From Roseobacter sp. (GTDB lineage Bacteria > Pseudomonadota > Alphaproteobacteria > Rhodobacterales > Rhodobacteraceae), in NCBI GenBank assembly GCA_024636495.1, contig JAGXGZ010000092.1:1-63399 (forward strand): DNA of 63,399 nt, in the 5' to 3' direction. Positions 18,759 to 26,562 of the stretch are shown here, one piece after another. The translations under genes and the position numbers were made by a program. The notes beneath the pieces are model-generated. The model ran no database searches. It was not told where the DNA came from and was given only the letters and a program-made list of their open reading frames with translations. Position 1 is the first letter of the stretch. Every line of letters begins with the position of its first letter.

Positions 18759-19444
18759 GCAAGATCCGGTCGCCATGTGACCTCGTTGGGGGCAACGGAA
18801 TAGGCGACTTTCTGGGCCATATCCAACGACAATGCGGCCTCAAGCGCCATCTTGAATCGCGATGACTTTTCCGATGCGCGGCGCAGATCTGCAGCGGACC
18901 ATTCGATCACCTCGGATCCTGCGCTCATCACTGTCGTCGCCGATGCACGCTGATGGGTCAGAAAGGCGACTTCACCGACAAAAACGCCGGGCGGCATTTT
19001 GAACAGGTCGTGTTTCTTGGTGATGGTTGTTTCGCCCGACAGCGTATAGAACAGGCGCGTCATCGGTGCGCCCTCAATCGTCAGTTGGGTAGGCTTTTCA
19101 ATTGTGTAGCGCTTTGCATGGTGCATCAGGGTGCGAAAATCGCCCGGGGGCAGGCTGGGGAAGTGATCATAGATGTCACGGTGCGCGCGCGGGATGGCAA
19201 GGCGCGATTTGCGCGCCTCCAAGGCAAGCAAACCGGACAAATTTGCGCACCCGATCATGGCACTGATATATATCGCGTCCCACAAAGGGGTCTCGGCGAC
19301 GAACCAGTAATACAGAATGTAAAAGCAGGTGCCGAGCATCAGCATCAGGCGCAAGGTGATCTGATTGATGATCAAAAAGCCCAGAACATAGCAGACACCC
19401 GCCGCATAAACGAGCATATCGGCAGTGAAAAGTGGATCATTCAA
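18719..19444 (-). CDS. Membrane cyclic-nucleotide-binding-like protein, Popeye-type architecture
   Basis: About 241 residues from a TTG at 19444 preceded by AGGGGT; the frame is open to another TTG at 19489 that lacks a ribosome site. Three close-packed hydrophobic segments span about residues 8-80. A cyclic-nucleotide-binding-like beta-roll follows at about 105-215, with FYTLSGETTITKK, PPGVFVGEVAFLTHQRASATTV and EVIEWSAADLRRASE. Short N-terminus, three helices and one such domain is the layout of animal Popeye proteins and their bacterial relatives. Whether it binds cAMP cannot be told: the canonical Arg-bearing phosphate loop is only partly preserved. The 3' end overlaps ispZ by 40 bases. 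Confidence 0.7.
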   Translation of the reverse strand: MNDPLFTADMLVYAAGVCYVLGFLIINQITLRLMLMLGTCFYILYYWFVAETPLWDAIYISAMIGCANLSGLLALEARKSRLAIPRAHRDIYDHFPSLPPGDFRTLMHHAKRYTIEKPTQLTIEGAPMTRLFYTLSGETTITKKHDLFKMPPGVFVGEVAFLTHQRASATTVMSAGSEVIEWSAADLRRASEKSSRFKMALEAALSLDMAQKVAYSVAPNEVTWRPDLAQTASESSSFSKP

Positions 19445-19516
19445 ACGGTTACCCCTAAAAAGTGCCTGAGCCTGCCACCGTTTGATCAAAATTCAAAGAG
19501 ATTTACCGGAGCGCGT

Positions 19517-20221
19517 TTATTTGGTTTTGAATAGTGTGGCCTGCGCCTGACTGTCTTTGTTGAAATCAGCGCGTTTTTCCGCAAAAAGTGCGCGGCCTGC
19601 CTGCACGCCCTTGCGTGCCCCCATCGTCGCCAACCAGCGGGCCATGTTGGGCTTGTCGTCCAGCGTTTGTTGCTGTCCCTCCCATAGCGAAGCCCATCCC
19701 CAGATCGCGAAATCGGCGATGGTTATGTCGTCGCAGGCGACAAATTCATTGCGCGCCAATTGTTTGTCCAACACGCCATAAAGCCGAGCAGTCTCGCTGC
19801 GGTAGCGGTCTTTGGCGTAGGGCAGATCATTTGGTGGATCCATGTTGGGCGCATATTTCAAAAAGTGGTGTGCCTGACCTGCCATTGGCCCAAGGCCGCC
19901 CATTTGCCACATCAGCCATTCATCCACCGCGATGCAATCACGCGCGGTGGTGCCGCCAAACAAGCCCGTCTTGCGCGATAAATAATTCAGGATCGCACCG
20001 GACTCAAAGACGGACACGGGCGCGCCGTCCGGTCCGTCGGGGTCCACGATTGCGGGCATCCGGTTGTTCGGCGCAATTTTCAGGAAATCCGGTGCAAACT
20101 GGTCGCCCGCGCCAATGTTGATCAGATGGGTTGTGTAGGGCAGGCCCATTTCTTCCAATGCGATGGATATTTTCCAACCGTTGGGCGTAGGCCAGTAATA
20201 TAGATCAATCGGTTGGGACAT
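19517..20221 (-). CDS. Glutathione S-transferase, YfcG/YghU (Nu) type
   Basis: 234 residues. The N-terminal thioredoxin-like domain (1-85) has the Nu-class motif PTPNGWKISIALEEMGLPY, where Thr/Asn replace the catalytic Tyr/Ser/Cys of other classes, and the FESGAILNYL glutathione-binding segment. A helical C-terminal domain includes DITIADFAIWGWA. Such enzymes act as disulfide-bond oxidoreductases on glutathione disulfide. The ATG at 20221 is preceded by GAGG. Divergent from metZ. Confidence 0.9.
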   Translation of the reverse strand: MSQPIDLYYWPTPNGWKISIALEEMGLPYTTHLINIGAGDQFAPDFLKIAPNNRMPAIVDPDGPDGAPVSVFESGAILNYLSRKTGLFGGTTARDCIAVDEWLMWQMGGLGPMAGQAHHFLKYAPNMDPPNDLPYAKDRYRSETARLYGVLDKQLARNEFVACDDITIADFAIWGWASLWEGQQQTLDDKPNMARWLATMGARKGVQAGRALFAEKRADFNKDSQAQATLFKTK

Positions 20222-20373
20222 CAGAAACCTCGTTTCACGGATTGCGCGGTTTATGATGCGTGTTTTGAAAAGGCTCGCAAGGAAAACCGTCCTGTTTTCT
20301 AAAGGAGCCGCAAGATTTTGTTCCCTTCATCCGGCCGCCCTGTTGACGTGGGCACGCCACAGGCGTAGCCAAT

Positions 20374-20445
20374 GCGGGTGGTGATTTGTTACCGGATTGC
20401 GGGCCACGGGCAGGGCGACTTGCTGAAATTCCGCTAAAAGGTCAG
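20374..20445 (+). promoter_or_regulatory. SAM-II riboswitch (metA motif)
   Basis: The run GGTGATTTG, ACCGGATTGC, GGGCCACG and CCGCTAAAAGG in order and spacing matches the SAM-II pseudoknot aptamer of Alphaproteobacteria, which binds S-adenosylmethionine. It lies 80-150 bases before metZ, a usual target. Binding is expected to reduce metZ expression when SAM is plentiful. Boundaries are approximate. Confidence 0.9.
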
Positions 20446-20448
20446 GAT

Positions 20449-20487
20449 GAAAGCCCCCTTTCGCTTGACCGCGTCTGGGGTTTTTTT
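20449..20487 (+). terminator. Likely intrinsic terminator of the SAM-II leader
   Basis: AAAGCCCC (20450-20457) can pair with GGGGTTTT (20477-20484, one G-U pair), and the run of seven T starts inside the stem. Position immediately after the SAM-II aptamer suggests a transcription attenuator. The loop is long (19 bases), so stability is modest. Confidence 0.5.
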
Positions 20488-20523
20488 ACGCCCGAACCGT
20501 TACGGGCCATGAGGATATGATCG

Positions 20524-21708
20524 ATGAGCAGCACTTGGAAACCGCGGACCAAGGCCGTCCATTTGGGAACGCGCCGCAGCCAGTATAACGAAGTGTCAGA
20601 AGCTATGTTTCTGACGCAGGGCTTTGTATATGAAAGCGCCGAACAGGCCGAAGCGCGGTTTCAGTCGCTTGGCGATGATGAATTCATTTATGCCCGCTAT
20701 GGCAACCCAACCGTGCGGATGTTCGAAGACCGCATTGCGGGCATGCTGGGCTATGAGGATTGCTTTGCTTGCACGTCGGGCATGGCGGCGGTGAGCGGTG
20801 CGCTGACGGCGCTGCTTAAGGCCGGCGATCATGTGGTTGCCGCGCGCGCCCTTTTCGGGTCGTGCCTTTATGTGCTCGAAGATATACTTGTCCGTTTCGG
20901 GGTCGACATCACGATGATTGATGGCACGGACAACGCGGCATGGGATGCAGCGATCCGGCCCGACACGCGGCTGGTGTTTTTCGAGAGCATTTCGAACCCG
21001 ACCTTGGAAGTCGTGGATATGCGGTACGTGGTGGCCAAGGCCCATGCCGTGGGTGCCTTGGTGCTGGCCGATGATGCGATGGCCACGCCGGTGTTTTCCT
21101 ATGCGCGCGACTGTGGTGCCGATATCGCCATCATCTCGACCACAAAACATGTGGACGGGCAGGGGCGTTTGCTGGGCGGTGCGATCTGCGGGTCAAAGGA
21201 CCTGATCCGTGGCCCGATCGAAGCTTATATGAAGCACACCGGTGGAGCGATGAACCCGTTTACGGCTTGGACCCACCTGAAAGCGCTTGAGACGATTGAC
21301 CTGCGTGTACGCGCCCAAGCCGACGCAGCGCTGAAACTGGCCGAGGCCTTGGATGGCCACCCGATGCTGAGTGCCGTGCGCTATCCGACCCACCCGTCGC
21401 ATCCGCAACACGCTCTGGCGATTGCGCAAGCCCCGTCGGGCGGAACTGTGCTCGCGATCGAGGTCAAAGGCGGCAAAGAGGCATGTTTCAAATTTCTGAA
21501 TGCGCTTGAAATCATTTCTATTTCCAACAACTTTGCCGACGCGAAATCGATTGCGACCCACCCTGCCACAACGACCCACCAGCGTTTGCCACAGGATCAA
21601 AAAGACGCTTTGGGCATTTCATCCGGGCTGGTGCGCATGTCGGCAGGTCTGGAAGATGTGGATGACCTGATTGCCGATATCAAACAGGCGCTTGATCAGG
21701 CAGGCTAA
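20524..21708 (+). CDS. metZ: O-succinylhomoserine sulfhydrylase
   Basis: 394-residue PLP enzyme of the Cys/Met metabolism family. It makes homocysteine from O-succinylhomoserine and sulfide. Landmarks: EYNEVSEAMFLTQGF-type N-terminal region, YARYGNPTVRMFEDRIA near 60, TSGMAAVSGALTALL near 88, and the PLP lysine in STTKHVDGQGRLLGG near 207. An ATG at 20524 is preceded by GAGG. It sits behind the SAM-II riboswitch, which agrees with a direct-sulfhydrylation route to methionine. Confidence 0.93.
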   Translation: MSSTWKPRTKAVHLGTRRSQYNEVSEAMFLTQGFVYESAEQAEARFQSLGDDEFIYARYGNPTVRMFEDRIAGMLGYEDCFACTSGMAAVSGALTALLKAGDHVVAARALFGSCLYVLEDILVRFGVDITMIDGTDNAAWDAAIRPDTRLVFFESISNPTLEVVDMRYVVAKAHAVGALVLADDAMATPVFSYARDCGADIAIISTTKHVDGQGRLLGGAICGSKDLIRGPIEAYMKHTGGAMNPFTAWTHLKALETIDLRVRAQADAALKLAEALDGHPMLSAVRYPTHPSHPQHALAIAQAPSGGTVLAIEVKGGKEACFKFLNALEIISISNNFADAKSIATHPATTTHQRLPQDQKDALGISSGLVRMSAGLEDVDDLIADIKQALDQAG

Positions 21709-21761
21709 GTTTCTTCGGGTGCGGCCCATTATTTTTGATGGTTTATTGGAAACCCCCGGTG

Positions 21762-21781
21762 GATCGACCTATATATCGATC
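21762..21781. promoter_or_regulatory. Inverted repeat upstream of folE2
   Basis: GATCGA and TCGATC flank an AT-rich 8-base centre (CCTATATA), 23 bases before the folE2 start. Could be an operator or part of the promoter. folE2 genes are often zinc (Zur) regulated, but this repeat does not resemble a Zur box that I can recognise. Confidence 0.3.
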
Positions 21782-21803
21782 AATGACCGAGGGGGACCTA
21801 TTC

Positions 21804-22898
21804 ATGAATGTTATCGCACCTGTAACTGCAGCTCCGGACCGCAACGCGGCCGTTGCAGCGCTTGATACCTTGCGCGCTTGGGCGTCTGACGCCAGCCCGC
21901 GCGACATAGATGCGCTTGATCCGTCATTGGCGCGTTTGCTGAAAAACGTGGATGACTATCCTGAATTCAGCCGGGTCTACCCCGAGGATTTCGCGGTTGG
22001 CGACAACTACAAGGCGACGCTGCCTGATCTGCAAAACGGCCCCTCCAGCCTGATCCGGGGGGCAAAACAGCAGATCCAGCACGTGGGGATTTCAAATTTT
22101 CGTCTGCCCGTGCGCTTTCACACCCGCGACAATGGTGATCTGACGCTGGAAACATCGGTGACCGGATCAGTCAGCCTTGAGGCGGACAAAAAGGGCATCA
22201 ACATGTCCCGCATCATGCGCAGCTTTTACAAGCATGGCGACGAGACGTTCAGTTTCGAGGTGATGGAAGCCGCGCTGGATGACTATAAGGCTGATTTGGA
22301 AAGCTATGATGCACGCATCCAGATGCGTTTTTCCTTTCCGATGAAGATCGAAAGTCTGCGGTCCGGTCTTTCTGGCTATCAGTATTACGACATTGCGTTG
22401 GAGCTGGTCGAAGTGAACGGATTTCGCAAGAAAATCATGCACTTGGATTATGTCTATTCGTCCACCTGCCCCTGTTCGCTTGAACTGTCGGAGCATGCGC
22501 GTGCGACGCGTGGGCAGCTTGCGACGCCGCATTCTCAACGGTCGGTCGCTAGGATATCGGTGGATGTGAATTGCGAACAAGACTGCTTGTGGTTCGAAGA
22601 CCTGATCGAGGCTGCCCGCCGTGCCGTGCCGACCGAGACCCAAGTCATGGTCAAGCGCGAGGATGAACAAGCCTTTGCAGAACTGAACGCTGCCAACCCG
22701 ATCTTTGTCGAAGATGCGGCGCGGTTGTTTTGCGAACAGTTGCAGGCAGATCCCCGGATCGGCGATTTCAGGGTCGTGGCCAGCCATCAAGAAAGCCTTC
22801 ACAGCCATGACGCGATCAGCGTTTTGACCGAAGGCGATACCTTTGCGGCGCAAAGCATTGATCCCAAGTTTTTCAGCACGCTTTTCCACGTCGGCTGA
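21804..22898 (+). CDS. folE2: GTP cyclohydrolase FolE2 (type IB)
   Basis: 364 residues. The ATG at 21804 follows AGGGGGA, so the longer frame from 21735 is not used. It converts GTP to dihydroneopterin triphosphate, first step of folate synthesis, without the strict zinc need of FolE. Family features: SRIMRSFYKHG near 137, YSSTCPCSLELSEHARA with the metal-site Cys near 220, and the terminal SLHSHDAISVL near 335. The folate genes folB and folP are in the window 13 kb away. Confidence 0.93.
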   Translation: MNVIAPVTAAPDRNAAVAALDTLRAWASDASPRDIDALDPSLARLLKNVDDYPEFSRVYPEDFAVGDNYKATLPDLQNGPSSLIRGAKQQIQHVGISNFRLPVRFHTRDNGDLTLETSVTGSVSLEADKKGINMSRIMRSFYKHGDETFSFEVMEAALDDYKADLESYDARIQMRFSFPMKIESLRSGLSGYQYYDIALELVEVNGFRKKIMHLDYVYSSTCPCSLELSEHARATRGQLATPHSQRSVARISVDVNCEQDCLWFEDLIEAARRAVPTETQVMVKREDEQAFAELNAANPIFVEDAARLFCEQLQADPRIGDFRVVASHQESLHSHDAISVLTEGDTFAAQSIDPKFFSTLFHVG

Positions 22899-22929
22899 CA
22901 TAGACCCTTGAGTTTTATGGAAGTTTCGA

Positions 22930-22957
22930 CGCCGCACATATTTTGTGCGGCGTTTTT
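22930..22957 (+). terminator. Intrinsic terminator after folE2
   Basis: CGCCGCACA and TGTGCGGCG form a perfect 9-base stem around a 5-base loop, followed by TTTTT at 22953-22957. It lies 32 bases after the folE2 stop. Confidence 0.92.
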
Positions 22958-22986
22958 GCATGAGTGCCAGTTTTTTCACAGCTATC

Positions 22987-23027
22987 ATGCTGCGATGCGG
23001 CATTTACGGGATGCCGCTATGCAGAAT
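22987..23027 (+). promoter_or_regulatory. Tandem palindromes upstream of DUF1127 gene
   Basis: Two imperfect palindromes, ATGCTGCGATGCGGCAT (22987-23003) and ATGCCGCTATGCAGAAT (23011-23027), lie about 90 bases before the DUF1127 start at 23117. They resemble the TGCTGC...GCAGCA palindromes found in pairs before the DUF1127/sRNA units near 60.6 and 60.8 kb. A LysR-type activator operator is inferred. Confidence 0.5.
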
Positions 23028-23116
23028 GGGCAGTTCTCATCCCTGACAGACCCCCTATGTTCATGGTCAAGGGAGCACAACAAGCAGAAATGCTTTGACA
23101 ACTTGAAAGGTTGACC

Positions 23117-23353
23117 ATGGCTTACCACAGCACAATCGCAAACACAGGCGGCGTATCGTTTAAATCCTTCTTTACTGCAATCGGTGCATTTTTTGTCAGA
23201 ATTGGCGAAGCTTTGATGACCGCGAGCGCCAATTCAGGCCGGATGCGTAAGGTTGAATTCTTGCAGGCGAAATCTGATGCCGATCTCGCCAAAATGGGTT
23301 TGAAGCGGGATGATATCGTTCATCATGTCTTTCGCGATCTTTACTACCTCTAA
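23117..23353 (+). CDS. DUF1127 small protein
   Basis: 78 residues. An ATG at 23117 preceded by GAAAGG is preferred to the in-frame TTG at 23111. A hydrophobic N-terminal half (about 12-42) is followed by the DUF1127 element RMRKVEFLQAKSDADLAKMG and then KRDDIVHHVFRDLYYL. In Rhodobacter and Agrobacterium, Arg-rich DUF1127 proteins affect RNA turnover, phosphate or carbon uptake; this one is more hydrophobic and may differ. It is monocistronic: terminators lie on both sides. Confidence 0.85.
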   Translation: MAYHSTIANTGGVSFKSFFTAIGAFFVRIGEALMTASANSGRMRKVEFLQAKSDADLAKMGLKRDDIVHHVFRDLYYL

Positions 23354-23376
23354 AATGCACGCTGACGATTGAAATT

Positions 23377-23409
23377 GCGGCCCCGCTGGTACAGCGCGGG
23401 CCGTTTTCG
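23377..23409 (+). terminator. Terminator after DUF1127 gene
   Basis: CGGCCCCGC (from 23378) pairs with GCGGGCCG (ending 23403) with a small bulge, followed by TTTTCGTTTT. Located 24 bases after the DUF1127 stop. Confidence 0.7.
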
Positions 23410-23465
23410 TTTTCCGGCGGGGCTGATCCTTGACACCGCCGGCTTGCCACGCCAACGCTGCGCTG

Positions 23466-24914
23466 ATGTTGGACATGCGCCCAGTTGGATATGTGATCGG
23501 CCTGTTGGTCGCAGTGCTTGGCATTGCGATGATCGTGCCGATGCTGGTCGACATTGCCGAAGGGCGCGGCCATTGGCCGGTGTTTGTCGAAGCCGGTTTG
23601 ATCACCATTTTGGGTGGCAGCATGATCGCTTTGGCCTGCGCCAATGGTGTCAGGGAAGGGCTGACCATTCAGCAGACGTTTTTGCTGACCACCGGCGTCT
23701 GGCTTATGCTCCCTTTGTTTGGCGCGCTACCCTTTATGCTGGGTGCGACCGAAGCGCGGCTCGTCGATGCGGTGTTCGAGGCCATGTCGGGGCTGACCAC
23801 CACCGGATCGACGGTATTCACGGGGTTAGACGATCTTCCCAAAGGTTTGCTGTTGTGGCGCGGTATCCTGCAATGGCTTGGCGGTATCGGTATCATCGTT
23901 GTCGCAATGGTGTTCCTGCCTGAACTGCGGGTCGGGGGCATGCAGATCTTCAAGTCCGAAGCCTTTGATACGTTTGGAAAAATCCTGCCACGCGCGGGTC
24001 AAATCGCAAGCCAGATTGCGGTTATCTATGTTTGGCTGACATTTGCCTGCACCTTGACCTATCTGGCGCTTGGGATGAACCTGTTTGACGCGACAGTGCA
24101 TGCGTTGACAACCGTGTCGACGGGTGGGTTTTCGAACTATGACGCGTCATTCGGGACGTTTTCAGGGGCTGCCGAATATGCGGCGTCCTTTTTCATGGTC
24201 CTCGCGGCATTGCCGTTCGTGCGGTATGTACAGCTTTTGAATGGTCAGCCTTTGGCACTGCACCGCGATCCGCAGGTACGCGGGTTTATCACGGTGGTTG
24301 CCGTGCTTGTCGCTGTGGTTTTCATCTCTATCCGCGGATTGTTTCCGCAACATTGGGAACAGTCGTTTCGCGAGGCGCTTTTCAACATCACCTCGATCAT
24401 CTCGGGCACGGGATATGCGTCGGTCGATTACATGCAATGGGGGTCGTTCCCGATAGCGTTGTTCTTTTTCACCGGGTTGATTGGCGGCTGCGCGGGCTCG
24501 ACCGCGTGTTCGATCAAGATCTTTCGCTATCAGCTTTTGTTCGCCTCGATCCGGGCGCAGCTTCAGCGGATCAGATCGCCCCATGGCATCTTTACCCCGC
24601 GTTATGACGGCAGGGCGATCAGCGGCGATGTTATGATTTCCGTGATGTCGTTCTTTATGTTTTTTACGCTGACGCTGGGCCTTGTGGCTGTCGCACTTAG
24701 CATGACAGGTCTTGATTTTGTGACGTCCGTATCGGGGGCAGGGGCGGCGCTTGCCAACATCGGGCCCGGACTTGGCGATATCATCGGTCCGGCGGGCAAT
24801 TTCAGCACGTTGAATGATACGGCAAAATGGATTCTTACGGCAGCGATGCTGATCGGGCGGCTGGAGCTGATGGCGGTTTACGTCATCCTGACCTTTAAAT
24901 TCTGGAGAGCGTGA
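23466..24914 (+). CDS. trkH: Trk-type potassium transporter TrkH
   Basis: About 482 residues with many transmembrane helices in four MPM repeats. Filter loops are visible at MSGLTTTGSTVF near 105, LTTVSTGGFSNYD near 218, TSIISGTGYASVDY near 325 and GAGAALANIGPG near 430. The GLY of each filter lies in a TTG/STG/SGTG/NIG context. It carries K+ (with Na+ or H+) into the cell with TrkA, which is not nearby. Start uncertain: the frame is open from a TTG at 23430, with ATG at 23466 and 23475, none having a strong ribosome site. Confidence 0.9.
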   Translation: MLDMRPVGYVIGLLVAVLGIAMIVPMLVDIAEGRGHWPVFVEAGLITILGGSMIALACANGVREGLTIQQTFLLTTGVWLMLPLFGALPFMLGATEARLVDAVFEAMSGLTTTGSTVFTGLDDLPKGLLLWRGILQWLGGIGIIVVAMVFLPELRVGGMQIFKSEAFDTFGKILPRAGQIASQIAVIYVWLTFACTLTYLALGMNLFDATVHALTTVSTGGFSNYDASFGTFSGAAEYAASFFMVLAALPFVRYVQLLNGQPLALHRDPQVRGFITVVAVLVAVVFISIRGLFPQHWEQSFREALFNITSIISGTGYASVDYMQWGSFPIALFFFTGLIGGCAGSTACSIKIFRYQLLFASIRAQLQRIRSPHGIFTPRYDGRAISGDVMISVMSFFMFFTLTLGLVAVALSMTGLDFVTSVSGAGAALANIGPGLGDIIGPAGNFSTLNDTAKWILTAAMLIGRLELMAVYVILTFKFWRA

Positions 24915-26500
24915 TGTCGCAAACCCGGCCCTTGGGCGCACAAATATCGCACATGTTGAAAGACCGTGGGATCGAGGTAATTTTCGGCATTCCCGGCGTG
25001 CATAATCAAGAAATGTACCGCGGCATCGATGAGGCCGGGCTGACCCACGTATTGGCACGTCACGAGCAGGGCGCGGGCTTTATGGCAGATGGCTATGCCC
25101 GCGCCACGGGCAAACCGGGGGTGGCATATGTGATCACCGGGCCGGGTCTGTGCAACATCATGACGCCGATGGGGCAGGCCTATAGCGACTCGGTGCCGAT
25201 GCTGGTCTTGTCATCCTGTTTGGACGAGGTTGCCGCCAAAAGGGGGCAACTGCACCAGATGAAAGATCAAAGGGCAGCGGCTGAGACCGTGTGCGATTGG
25301 TCCCATGAGGCGCGCACGCCAGAGGCCGCCTATACGCTGATTGATCGCGCCTTGAGCGAATTTAAAATACAACGCCCGCGTTCCAAACATATTCAGGTGC
25401 CGATTGCAGTGCTCGAAGCGGATGCGCAGGCATTTCCACCGCGTACCCCGTCAACGCCGCAGCCTGCACAGCCGCGTGCCAGCGATGTCGCGCAGGTTCG
25501 CGCGCTGCTGTCAGAGGCCCGCCGACCGCTGTTTATATTCGGGGGCGGCGTGGGGGAGCCGACTGCGGTGCGGCGGCTGTTGCAGACAACCAAGGCCGCC
25601 TCGTTCACTACCTACGCGGGGCGCGGCGTAGTTGCTCCGGATGCGCCCTTGCATTTCGGCTCTGCCCTCGCGCGGCCGGGCAGCGCCGATGTGATTGCTA
25701 CGGCTGATCTCGTTATCGCCATTGGCACCGAACTGGCCGAGGTAGACATCTGGCGCGCGCGTCTTGGCCATGATGCCCCCCTTGTGCGGGTTGATATCGA
25801 TCCGGAAGTGTTGAACGACGCGCAAGGGGCGACGGTGCAGGTTCTGTGCGACGCCAACGCGTTTGTCCGCACTCTGGCCGATCTTGATGGTGCAGAACCG
25901 CAAACGGACTGGACCGCGCAAGAAGTAACTCTGGCGCGCGCCCGCTGGCGTTCAGAGATTGAAGCGGAGCGGCCCGGTATCCTGACCGTGGTGGATGCGC
26001 TTCGCGAAGCGGTGCCCGACGGCACGATGATCTATTCGGACATGACGCAGTTTGCCTATGCCGCGAAAGAGGTCTGGGATATGGACCGCCCTGGCCACTG
26101 GCATCACCCTTACGGGTTTGGCACGCTGGGCTATGCCACGCCTGCGGCCATTGGGGGCGCGATCGGCAGGGCAGGGTTGCCTACGATGGCGATCATTGGC
26201 GATTATGGTTTTCACTATACGATGCAGGAACTTGGTGTGGCAGTGGAACTGGGATTGTCCCTGCCGATCATCCTTTGGGACAATGGCAAGCTGGGCGAGA
26301 TCGAAGACAGCATGACCCGCGCGCAAATCGCGCCTAATGCTGTGGTTGCGCAAAACCCCGACTTTTGCAAACTTGCCGAAGCGTTCGGGGCACGCGCCGC
26401 CGCCCCGACATCATTGGCCGAGCTGGCGGGCGTTCTAAAGCAAGCCTTTAGCGCCAATTGTCCAACGTTGATCTACCTGACACCCAAAATCACGGGCTAA
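24914..26500 (+). CDS. Thiamine-diphosphate enzyme, acetolactate-synthase-like (2-keto acid decarboxylase)
   Basis: 528 residues, three-domain ThDP enzyme. The PYR domain holds the catalytic Glu in ARHEQGAGFMADGYAR near residue 50. The central domain is at about 190-320. The PP domain has the metal/ThDP motif IIGDYGFHYTMQELGVAVE near 428 with a later ILWDNGKLGEIED. Its overall form is closest to decarboxylases annotated as 5-guanidino-2-oxopentanoate decarboxylase (arginine transaminase route), but the substrate cannot be fixed from sequence. It overlaps trkH by one base, after GGAGAGC. Confidence 0.8.
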   Translation: MSQTRPLGAQISHMLKDRGIEVIFGIPGVHNQEMYRGIDEAGLTHVLARHEQGAGFMADGYARATGKPGVAYVITGPGLCNIMTPMGQAYSDSVPMLVLSSCLDEVAAKRGQLHQMKDQRAAAETVCDWSHEARTPEAAYTLIDRALSEFKIQRPRSKHIQVPIAVLEADAQAFPPRTPSTPQPAQPRASDVAQVRALLSEARRPLFIFGGGVGEPTAVRRLLQTTKAASFTTYAGRGVVAPDAPLHFGSALARPGSADVIATADLVIAIGTELAEVDIWRARLGHDAPLVRVDIDPEVLNDAQGATVQVLCDANAFVRTLADLDGAEPQTDWTAQEVTLARARWRSEIEAERPGILTVVDALREAVPDGTMIYSDMTQFAYAAKEVWDMDRPGHWHHPYGFGTLGYATPAAIGGAIGRAGLPTMAIIGDYGFHYTMQELGVAVELGLSLPIILWDNGKLGEIEDSMTRAQIAPNAVVAQNPDFCKLAEAFGARAAAPTSLAELAGVLKQAFSANCPTLIYLTPKITG

Positions 26501-26501
26501 G

Positions 26502-26545
26502 CCGTTTTCTTACAAAGAAAACGGGCCGGAATTTTTAAAAATTCC
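26502..26545. terminator. Two terminator hairpins between convergent genes
   Basis: CCGTTTTCTT-ACA-AAGAAAACGG (26502-26524) is a perfect 10-base stem. Four bases on, GGAATTTTTAAAAATTCC (26528-26545) is a perfect 9-base palindrome with internal A and T runs. Together they can stop transcription in either direction. Confidence 0.75.
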
Positions 26546-26562
26546 GCGCCCGACCGTCGTGT

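Noticed and set aside
22908..23114. 69-codon frame upstream of the DUF1127 gene
   Set aside because: It crosses a strong terminator and the tandem palindromes, and has no ribosome site or family likeness.
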